From Streptomyces sp. NBC_00178 (lineage in GTDB: Bacteria; Actinomycetota; Actinomycetes; Streptomycetales; Streptomycetaceae): a stretch of 64,000 bases of DNA. The notes beneath the pieces were generated by a model. It was not told the origin of the DNA, did not search any database, and worked only from the letters and a program-made list of their open reading frames with translations. The stretch covers positions 3,548,001 through 3,612,000 of the forward strand of contig NZ_CP108143.1 in the NCBI RefSeq assembly GCF_036206005.1. Reading direction: 5' to 3'. The number at the start of each line of letters is the position of its first letter. The stretch's first letter is position 1. The translations under genes and the position numbers were made by a program. Below, one piece after another: positions 37,629 through 44,315 of this stretch.

Positions 37629-37900
37629 GCACGCTCACACATCGATCGCGCGTAGCCGGAGTCGGACCGACAGCAGCGTGTTACGGCACGCCTGCCACTG
37701 CTGGGTGCACAGCGCGACGCTACGCCTGCCGAGACCGCACCCAGGAGCGCGCCACGGTCGCCGAGGGCGCGCTCCGGCAGTCGTGTCGCCCTGCTGACGT
37801 CCGGCAGCGATGACATGACCAAGATCTGCGGCAAGCAAGTCCGCAACAACCCCTCTGACCAGCCGGCCCGCCCGGAACACGCGGCGCACTGCCAGCCCTC

Positions 37901-38027
37901 GTGCCCCATCCGTGCCCAGCAGAGCGGACAACAGCGGTCAGATATGGCTCCCAGAGACCGGGAGCCATCCACCTGCCCCGCACAAAATCGCAGGTCAGAG
38001 CCCATACAACAACCTAAGAACCGTTGA
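37901..38027 (+). repeat. 127-bp arm-like repeat, copy 1
   Basis: This stretch, starting GTGCCCCATCCGTGCCCAGC, recurs at 41151-41277 with the same length and clear similarity, each time immediately before an att core. It is probably the conserved flank (integrase 3' end or arm-site region) of related integrative elements. Confidence 0.8.
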
Positions 38028-38106
38028 TTCCCAAGCTCAGAGCGCGAGTTCGATTCTCGTCACCCGCTCCATGAAAAAGCCCCAGGCCAGCGGCCGGGGG
38101 CTTCTT
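38028..38106 (+). repeat. Att core copy 2
   Basis: Identical to 32657-32735 over 79 bp: the 3' part of tRNA-Gly through its terminator. Confidence 0.9.
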
Positions 38107-38122
38107 TGTTGTCTGGACCAGT

Positions 38123-38347
38123 TCAAGGCTCTCGCACCAGATCCGCACCGGAAGGCCCTTGATCAGCCTTCTTACGGGCGGACCGCACGAGGTCATCCAG
38201 GCCGCTCGCGACCTCCTGCTGTCGCTCAAGGTCCGAGTGCTGGTAGATCAACGAGGCCTTCGCCGACGACTGGCCGGCACGGACCACGGCAGAAACAGCG
38301 GATACGTCAGCCATAGGCCTGTTCTTCGACCTGCTGGACAAGTTCAA
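38123..38347 (-). pseudogene. Tyrosine integrase C-terminal remnant
   Basis: Adjacent to att copy 2, a frame reads AGQSSAKASLIYQHSDLERQ and continues through LDDLVRSARKKA to a stop at 38123. This is the C-terminal end of a phage/AICE-type tyrosine recombinase, with the catalytic Tyr in LIYQHS. The upstream catalytic core (R-H-R) is absent. The position next to the att core and reading away from it is classical for an integrase. Confidence 0.8.
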
Positions 38348-38551
38348 GCGCGGTCAAGGGACAGCCGGTCGGCTTACATCAGCTGCTGACACCAACAGGT
38401 GCGGCCACCGCCGACCGACGCCGAATGTCGTCGGACGGCCTGCTCAGAACTCCGGGCCATTGGGCTGAGGTCAACGGCTGCCCATGATCGACCTGATAGG
38501 GATGAGGCCACAGGTTCAAATCCTGCGGCCCGGCCCGAAAGGGTATCCCTA

Positions 38552-38713
38552 AGGGCTGCCCCGTAATCCCCGGCGGGCGCGCGACGACAGCTACGGCGCC
38601 TCGCCGCGTTGTCGGAACGCCCGAATACACCCAATATGCGGACGTCCCTCCGCCTTGCGATGCACCGCATCCGACGCCGCGTGCCGATCCACCAGGGATC
38701 ACGGGACAGCCCT
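38552..38713 (+). mobile_element. MITE copy A, 162 bp
   Basis: Terminal inverted repeats AGGGCTGCCCCGTAATCCC and its imperfect complement bound a 162-bp element, flanked by TA on both sides. A roughly 90 percent identical copy in opposite orientation lies at 63210-63370. It has no transposase gene. The ends resemble those of IS5/IS427-type insertion sequences of Streptomyces (inference). Confidence 0.8.
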
Positions 38714-39405
38714 TAGCCAGCAATGCACACCGGGATACTGAACCTTGTTCCGCACTCTGGACAGGTCGCATGCCCGAAGAGATGGGTCACCCATGCGGCA
38801 ACTTGGTCATGACCGGCGTCACGCGCCATCTTGTGGATTCGGCCGCCGACCCCGGTCAGCTCGTCCGGCCTCGCCGGATGCAGTTCGGCATCACTCTGGT
38901 CCGCGTATTCGCCCAGCAGAATGCAGATGAGCGCCTCGCACTCTGAGCACTCGGCCTCGAACTCCTCAAAGAGCAGTTCAAGCTGCTGAGACCAGATCGG
39001 CACACCTTCGAAGGCGAGTAGGCCCTGCACGAGGTACACGAACGTTTCCGGTTCGTCGGCCGGGACGTGAGTCAGGCAGGCGCGGGTCACAGACACCAAT
39101 TCAGCGACCTGGGGCGCGTAACGGCCACGCAGCGCCGCATCGGCCTCGGCGACGATCAAGCCGCCCATGAGTACCGCCTGCTTCCGCTCGCCGGGGGCGC
39201 GACCAGACGCAATGTCCGCGAGGACTGGCAGGGCGGCGTAACTCGCCTCGTACACGGTGCCTTGGTGGCAAAGCGCCGACCAGAGGTCGTGCCAGACCTT
39301 CTCGTCCTCCTGGCCGCCGTTGAGACGGGCGAAGAGGCCAGGTATGTCGTCTGCGGGCCCGTACGCATGTCTGAGCTGCGACCAGTCCGCCGCGGGGTGT
39401 GTCAT
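38713..39405 (-). CDS. HEAT-like protein of unknown function
   Basis: This 230-residue all-helical protein begins MTHPAADWSQLRHAYGPADD and contains LWSALCHQGTVYEASYAALP, a pattern I know from Streptomyces HEAT-like or immunity-type proteins. Near the end it has CPECGTRFS, a possible zinc-ribbon half. The stop codon TAA is formed at the junction with MITE A, so the C-terminus may be shortened. No toxin partner is visible, and its role remains open. Confidence 0.7.
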   Translation of the reverse strand: MTHPAADWSQLRHAYGPADDIPGLFARLNGGQEDEKVWHDLWSALCHQGTVYEASYAALPVLADIASGRAPGERKQAVLMGGLIVAEADAALRGRYAPQVAELVSVTRACLTHVPADEPETFVYLVQGLLAFEGVPIWSQQLELLFEEFEAECSECEALICILLGEYADQSDAELHPARPDELTGVGGRIHKMARDAGHDQVAAWVTHLFGHATCPECGTRFSIPVCIAG

Positions 39406-39582
39406 GCGTCCGTATTCTGCCTGGCGCAGGCAGGTACAGCTCCAGCCAGCCGCGCACTCGCCACATCACCCCGCCCCACACCGGGAACGACGAACGAACA
39501 AGCCGACGGTCACACGATCCGCCGGACAGGGCCCAGCCGGGGCCGTTGCGTGCCGGGTCCGTTCCTAAGCAGGTGTCGAGCA

Positions 39583-39819
39583 GGTTGGGCCGTCACGCCC
39601 CACGTTCTCCGTGACGTAGAAGCCAAGCGCCGTGTTTTGGCGCGGCACGTGCTCAGCCCCGCAATCGACGACCCAGAGCTGCCCTGGGATAACCGAAACG
39701 ACTCCCAGTACGACGGCGAAGACTGGCCCTGTCCCGACCTCCTGGACCTAGCCCTGCCACACGCCAGCCATCCGGACCACCGGGACCAGTGGTGGCCGCA
39801 CCAGATGCGCACCAGGTAG
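39583..39819 (+). pseudogene. DUF6221-like fragment
   Basis: In one plus-strand frame, HVLRDVEAKRRVLARHV is followed by DWPCPDLLDLALPHASHPDH and ends WWPHQMRTR. This matches the C-terminal half of the DUF6221 family, typical of Streptomyces integrative elements and phages. The N-terminal half is not found in frame, so it is a truncated remnant. Confidence 0.65.
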
Positions 39820-39937
39820 GCCAGGAATCAGCGGTCAACCCGCGGTCAGGCGGCCCACCCCTGCCCACTGCGATCCCGTCTGTTTTCGCAGTTCAGCAGG
39901 CCTTACAGAGCGAAGCCACTCGTGATTCCCAAGCTGA

Positions 39938-40016
39938 TTCCCAAGCTCAAAGCGCAAGTTCGATTCTCGTCACCCGCTCCATGAAAAAGCCCCAGGCCAT
40001 CGGCCGGGGGCTTCTT
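39938..40016 (+). repeat. Att core copy 3
   Basis: Matches the 79-bp core with three substitutions (AAAGCGCAAG in place of GAGCGCGAG, and one in the terminator loop). A 12-bp duplication GATTCCCAAGCT directly precedes it. Confidence 0.85.
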
Positions 40017-40111
40017 TGTTGCCATAAGCCCGATCAGGCACCCCGAGCCCGCTCTGCATCCGACGTGCCCGTTGACATCCTCCGGCCGCCGCACCCCACG
40101 GCTACGTATGT

Positions 40112-40144
40112 CAACTATGATAGTTGCTATATGCTTCAGCATAT
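40112..40144. promoter_or_regulatory. Two operator-like dyads before the antitoxin
   Basis: CAACTAT-G-ATAGTTG (40112-40126) is followed by ATATGCT-TC-AGCATAT (40129-40144), both perfect. The second overlaps the start codon. AT-rich tandem palindromes of this type are typical autoregulatory operators of toxin-antitoxin operons. Confidence 0.75.
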
Positions 40145-40337
40145 GGAGACGAAGACGTACACAACCATCGACCTGCGCAAGGGGATGGGCGAGATCCTGG
40201 ATCGGACTCGGATCGCCGGCGAGGCCGCCGCCATCACCCGCAAGGGGAAGACGGTCGCCTACCTGGTGCCGGCCGAATGGTTCGAGCAGATGGCCCGCGG
40301 GCGCCAGCCACACGAGGACCGACACGAGGCGGCCTGA
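40143..40337 (+). CDS. Phd/YefM-type antitoxin
   Basis: This 64-residue protein (METKTYTTIDLRKGMGEILD, then AITRKGKTVAYLVPAEWFEQ) has the Phd/YefM N-terminal DNA-binding fold. The short charged C-terminal tail would neutralise a toxin. Two palindromes overlap its start, consistent with autorepression. It is first in a three-gene operon. Confidence 0.85.
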   Translation: METKTYTTIDLRKGMGEILDRTRIAGEAAAITRKGKTVAYLVPAEWFEQMARGRQPHEDRHEAA

Positions 40338-40365
40338 CCCACCCCCACGCCAAGGAGCACGAACC

Positions 40366-40731
40366 ATGCCCGCCCACGCACTCCACTTCGATGAGCACGA
40401 GGGGGAACCCCTTCGGCTGCCGCCCATGCCCGAACACACGCCTCAAGCACTTCGGTTGGCGATTCAGGAACACACTCCGCACCTCCTCCCGGACTTTGAG
40501 GCGCACTGGAAGCGCGTCATCGGCGACGCCTTCAACATCACGCCCGTGCCCGCCTTCATGCGCCTGTGGTGGACGCAGTACGCCATCGTGCGGGATCCCG
40601 TCCTCGACTCGCACCTTCGCGACCTCGAAGCCCGCGCTGCCAAGTCCGAGGACCCCGAGGAGTCCCTCCGACTCCTGGAGGAGTACAGCCGTCTCCGGCA
40701 CGAAGCCGCTGAGAGGAAGCCCGGAGAGTGA
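40366..40731 (+). CDS. DUF6247-like protein in the toxin-antitoxin operon
   Basis: This 121-residue helical protein reads HTPQALRLAIQEHTPHLLP, FMRLWWTQYAIVRDP and a heptad-like Arg/Glu end. It resembles the DUF6247 family seen beside toxin-antitoxin genes in Streptomyces. The ATG at 40366 follows AAGGAG at a spacing of about 10. Its stop overlaps the next start (GTGA). It may be a third component that assists toxin or antitoxin. The family call is from memory. Confidence 0.7.
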   Translation: MPAHALHFDEHEGEPLRLPPMPEHTPQALRLAIQEHTPHLLPDFEAHWKRVIGDAFNITPVPAFMRLWWTQYAIVRDPVLDSHLRDLEARAAKSEDPEESLRLLEEYSRLRHEAAERKPGE

Positions 40732-41051
40732 TCGACGAACCACTCCGGCCGCCTTGGCAAATGGACTGGACGAAGCAGGCGCGGCACGACTTCCAGAACA
40801 TGCCCGCCGAAGGCAGTGACCTGATCATGAGTGCCCGTGCGGAACTGATCACAGCCGAAGACCCGTACTTCCGGGGGATCGACGCCGATGCCTCGCTCCC
40901 ACACTGGATGACCGTCCGGCCTCTGGCCTCCACAAGCCCCGGCGGCGCCCACATCGTGGACCTGGCCGGCGGACGCGGCTGGCTCATCTACACCTTCATG
41001 CGGCACCACGCCGATCCCCAGATCGTCGTCACCGAAGCCTTCTGGGCCTGA
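40728..41051 (+). CDS. Probable toxin of the three-gene operon
   Basis: This 107-residue protein starts at a GTG overlapping the previous stop by 4 nt. MDWTKQARHDFQNMPAEGSD resembles the first helix-strand unit of RelE/ParE-like toxins, and GGRGWLIYTFMRHHADPQIV resembles their closing strands. The active-site residues cannot be assigned with confidence. By position (after an antitoxin and a middle gene) a toxin role is likely. Confidence 0.65.
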   Translation: MIDEPLRPPWQMDWTKQARHDFQNMPAEGSDLIMSARAELITAEDPYFRGIDADASLPHWMTVRPLASTSPGGAHIVDLAGGRGWLIYTFMRHHADPQIVVTEAFWA

Positions 41052-41091
41052 CGTCTGCGCCACCGGAGCGTCTGCAGCACAGGTGGCTCCC

Positions 41092-41125
41092 GTTCCAATT
41101 TCCGTCACCCGCTCCGGCATGAAAC
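41092..41125 (+). repeat. Degenerate att core (copy 5)
   Basis: GTTCCAATTTCCGTCACCCG followed by CTCC and TGAAA closely resembles the tRNA-Gly T-arm and 3' end with small indels. It directly follows the toxin-like gene and precedes the second 127-bp repeat. Confidence 0.55.
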
Positions 41126-41150
41126 CTCAGACTGCTGCCCCACAGTCGAC

Positions 41151-41277
41151 GTGCCCCATCCGTGCCCAGCAGAGCGGACAACAGCGGTCGGATACGGCTC
41201 TCAGAGACGGGGGCCTATCCGCCTGCCCGCTGCAAAACCCCAGTTCAGGTCCCCTCTGGCAGCCCAAGAGCCGTTGA
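41151..41277 (+). repeat. 127-bp arm-like repeat, copy 2
   Basis: Homologous to 37901-38027 over its whole length, and again placed directly before an att core. Confidence 0.8.
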
Positions 41278-41321
41278 TTACCAAGCTCAGAGCGCGAGTT
41301 CGATTCTCGTCACCCGCTCCA
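41278..41321 (+). repeat. Att core copy 4 (distal island border)
   Basis: Matches the 44-bp tRNA-Gly 3' part with one substitution. Beyond the CCA the sequence differs, although a related terminator-like hairpin follows (about 41335-41365). It probably marks the right border of the array. Confidence 0.8.
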
Positions 41322-41551
41322 CAGCACGACTCATCGAAGCCCCAGGCCAACGGCCGGGGCTTCTTTGCTGTCCGGGCGAAGGCAGCAAAACCCGGCGAGT
41401 TCCGCCGCTCCCTGGGGCGAGTCCAGTACGGAAGAGATGAGAGGAACCACAGTCGAGCCGAGCATCAAGCAAACAAGCCGCGGCAGAGCGCAATCGACGA
41501 GTGGATCTGGGCACTCCGTGCCGGCCACCCGCCCTCGTTGCGTGCCACCGC

Positions 41552-41956
41552 TCATTGGGTCGGCATGCCTCCATAGGGGCTGTTGACCACGATCGACGTA
41601 GACCCTTCAAGGAGGTAGGGATGCTCGGGGAAGTAGTCAACGTGGAGGTGACCACCGTCCTCGGCGGTAGCCATAGCCCTCAGGTTGTTTGCCAAGATTG
41701 CCCTGCCGCCCGGATCGCCACGGATCACCAAGACGTGTCGTGACGCGTCGACTTCGATCCGCACCCCGGAGTTGGAAGACTTCCTGGCTTCGATACCGGC
41801 CAAGGCGCCTGTGGCTGCCGATGAGGTGGATCCCATGAACCCGTCGCCCTTGGCCACTGCGTTCGCCAAAGCAGCCAACTCCTCCGCTGACGCGGTGAGA
41901 TCCACTTCGCCGAAGACAGGATCCAGAACGAGTCGCACCGGTGGCACTCCCTTCAT
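41552..41956 (-). CDS. Imm32-family immunity protein
   Basis: This 134-residue protein reads RLVLDPVFGEVDLTASAEEL, then RIEVDASRHVLVIRGDPGGR and HLHVDYFPEHPYLLEGS, the pattern of the Imm32 family found beside polymorphic toxins. No toxin gene with an Imm32 partnership is recognisable nearby, so it looks like an orphan immunity gene. The start at 41956 lies at the family start. Confidence 0.7.
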   Translation of the reverse strand: MKGVPPVRLVLDPVFGEVDLTASAEELAALANAVAKGDGFMGSTSSAATGALAGIEARKSSNSGVRIEVDASRHVLVIRGDPGGRAILANNLRAMATAEDGGHLHVDYFPEHPYLLEGSTSIVVNSPYGGMPTQ

Positions 41957-42462
41957 GGTCGAACTTCCATCATGCCGCTGGATGCCCTCCCGGCTCCGCC
42001 CCTGTAGGCACGGGAAGGCCCAAGGACATGAGTCGAGCCACGCACGGCCTTTCCTGATGAGGCAGGAAGCAACGCCTGAGCCTCGTTGCGCATACTCCTA
42101 GCGAGTGGCACTGACAACAACGGTCCGGCGCCACGGGTTCGAGATCAGCAGAACCGGGTTCCACCGCCGGCGGCCCGCCGCGGTCCCGTCCCGGCCTGTC
42201 CCGGCGGTCGGGGAGCGCCGGCGTGGGCGGATTCCAGGGGAGCGGCGGGCAGAGGGCCCACCAGCCAGGGGCGGTCGGTCCCGGCATGGGAAAGGCCCGG
42301 TGTGCGGCCCCGAGGGAACCGGGTAACGTCTTTGACGTGTTCTTCCAGGCGCCGATTTTCGAGTGAGAGCGTGATGGGCCCCTGCTGACGTCCCTCGGCG
42401 TCGCCGCGCCCGTCCTCCATCGACGGAGCCGTAGATCACCTCACACCATTCAGGGAGAACCC
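41957..42462. other. Intergenic stretch before the DUF6243 gene
   Basis: About 500 bp with no frame I can support. It presumably holds the promoters of the divergent Imm32 and DUF6243 genes. Confidence 0.45.
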
Positions 42463-42678
42463 GTGACTGACAGCAAGAACATCAACAACCCCGTGGGCAT
42501 GGGCGGCGGCCAGCGTAAGAGGCAGTCCCGCGCCGAGCGGCAGAACAACGGGCCGCACCGCAACCACGACCGTCAGAACGCCGCCGACCAGAAGGCGGAG
42601 CTCGTGCGCAAGATGCGCGAGAAGACGGGCACGGCGGGCGGCTCGGAGCAGACGGGCGACGACGCCTCGCAGAGCTGA
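42463..42678 (+). CDS. DUF6243 family small protein
   Basis: This 71-residue hydrophilic protein reads NINNPVGMGGGQRKRQSRAE, NNGPHRNHDRQNAADQKAEL and a Ser/Gly tail. From memory, this is a short family restricted to Streptomyces and relatives. It starts at GTG with AGGGAG upstream. Its function is unknown. The basic, Asn/Gln-rich composition suggests a nucleic-acid or spore-associated role, which is a guess. Confidence 0.75.
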   Translation: MTDSKNINNPVGMGGGQRKRQSRAERQNNGPHRNHDRQNAADQKAELVRKMREKTGTAGGSEQTGDDASQS

Positions 42679-42795
42679 CGCCATGCTGCCGCCAGGAGGC
42701 GGCCGGCACGGCACAGGGCAGGGCTCGGACCTCGACGCGCGGTCCGGGTCCTGCTGCCGTATCGGGGCACGGCTCCCGGCACGCGGTGCCGGTTC

Positions 42796-42890
42796 CGCTC
42801 AGCTCGGCTCGGCTCGGCTCGGCTCGGCTCGGCTCGGCTCGGCTCGGCTCGGCTCAGCTCAGCTCAGCTCAGCTCAGCTCAGCTCAGCTC
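42796..42890. repeat. Pentanucleotide array (NGCTC)19
   Basis: Nineteen 5-bp units run without interruption: CGCTC, AGCTC, ten GGCTC and seven AGCTC. The two homogeneous blocks suggest slippage expansion of two variants. It is not inside a supported gene, and it lies between the DUF6243 gene and the L,D-transpeptidase-like gene. Confidence 0.97.
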
Positions 42891-43055
42891 CGGGCAGTGT
42901 GCGCGGTCCTCTCGTACGCACCCGCGGAACGCAGTCATCAATCCGGGGTGGAACCGGGCAGGATCCGGACGACGCGCGGCGGACGCAGAAATTGCCGTTC
43001 GTGCGGAAACGAAATGCGAATTCCTGTCAGCGCGCAGGAGAAGAAATCGGCGGCC

Positions 43056-43607
43056 TCAGCCGACGACGTGAACGAGCGTCCCCTTCGCGGCAAAATCCCA
43101 CAGCGCCGTTCCGTCCGCGACGCTCTCACGAATCGCGCCGGTCTTCACCGTGCTGTCGGGGGCGGGCGAGGCCCCGTCCACGGCGTTGGAAAAGGCTGAT
43201 CGCGCCCCGAAGTAGACCGCGTGCCGGATGGGTACGCCGTCGCTGCCGATGCCCTCCGCACGGCGGAAGGCCACCGGGTACTTCCCTTCCGCCGGGGGCA
43301 CGTTGCCCGGCCACACCGTGAAGGTGCGGACGGCGGACTCTTGCTCGGAGACCAGCCACACCCTTTTCTGGGAGAGCGAATACACGACCCGACGCCCGGC
43401 TCCGGAGTCACCGGGAACCGGGTATGTCTTGGGCTTGACGACAGAGGGGCGCGGACGGGGCTTCGGGCTCGGCTTGGAGTCGGAACTCGCGGTGCCTTCT
43501 GCGGGTATGTTCCGGTAGGCCTGCACGGACAAAAAGGAGATCGTGGCGAGGGCGGCAACCAGCAGAACGACGATCCAGACACCGGAGGATATCCTGCGGG
43601 TCGCCAT
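43056..43607 (-). CDS. Membrane-anchored L,D-transpeptidase-like protein lacking the catalytic Cys
   Basis: The 183-residue protein has an N-terminal membrane anchor (GVWIVVLLVAALATISFLSV), a Pro/Lys/Ser linker, and a domain reading VVYSLSQKRVWLVSEQES, PGNVPPAEGKYPVAFRRAEG and RHAVYFGA. These are the strands of a YkuD L,D-transpeptidase domain. The expected SHGCIR active site appears as KTGAIR: Ser, His and Cys are replaced by Lys, Thr and Ala, while Gly, Ile and Arg remain. It cannot be an active transpeptidase and may be a cell-wall sensing or structural pseudoenzyme. Confidence 0.75.
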   Translation of the reverse strand: MATRRISSGVWIVVLLVAALATISFLSVQAYRNIPAEGTASSDSKPSPKPRPRPSVVKPKTYPVPGDSGAGRRVVYSLSQKRVWLVSEQESAVRTFTVWPGNVPPAEGKYPVAFRRAEGIGSDGVPIRHAVYFGARSAFSNAVDGASPAPDSTVKTGAIRESVADGTALWDFAAKGTLVHVVG

Positions 43608-44315
43608 CAGAATGCTCCTCTATGTCATGCTCTGCCCTATACGGGTCAGCGTTCGCGATCATCAGCTTATCGGAGCCCCGGAACCGCAGTGGCGCACCGC
43701 CTGACGCTGCCCCTGCGCCGCATCGAGTGGGCGTTGCCCCTCCGATCCCCGGCTCTCCCTGTGCCTGCCAGGACGTTCGTCCGAGGTTCGTGTGGGGTGA
43801 GAACTCACGGTGATGCCGCCGGCCCGACGGTTCTCAGGGTTGTGGATCTGCCACGTTGCCGCCCAGGTCCCCAGGCAGGTGCGCCACCGGCCAAGACCGG
43901 CTCCGCGTATGCGGCGGCCGCTACGGGCGGCAACGTGTCGTCGGACCGCCCTCGGGTCCCGGGCCGCCTCTCCAGCAGCCACATCCACGCCGTCTCGATG
44001 CCCGGGGCCTCAGGCATGTCCGTACGTTCCTTCGTCCGAGGGGGCAGCTGATCCCCTCGCTCCACCTTCCGCGATTCCCCGTCCGTACGAGCAGCGGGCC
44101 CGCGCTGCGCCGCGCCCCAGCGCGCCGTCCCGCCGTCGCTCCGCCGCCCCCGTGGAAGGCGTACCTCCCACGGGGTGGCCGAGCGGGCCTGAGCAATCAA
44201 CTGGATTTGCGCCGGGGCAGATGACGAGGCCACGCGCACCTCAGCCTTCGTCAACGCCCCGTGCCCGGTTCCCGCCCCCGCCCGCTGCCCGCTGCCCGCC
44301 CCACGTCGCATCGCG
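43608..44315. other. Gene-free region of about 700 bp
   Basis: Several overlapping frames exist on both strands, but none shows a domain, a signal or a good ribosome site. Confidence 0.45.

Noticed and set aside
42683..43321. Frames coding ARLGS/AQLSS repeats through the pentanucleotide array
   Set aside because: The repeat is translated in several frames only because it has no stop codon. There is no ribosome site or homologous sequence.
43805..44311. Minus-strand frame containing ETAWMWLLERRPGTRG
   Set aside because: No homology is recognised, no ribosome site is present, and the frame carries a random-looking Arg/Gly/Pro composition.
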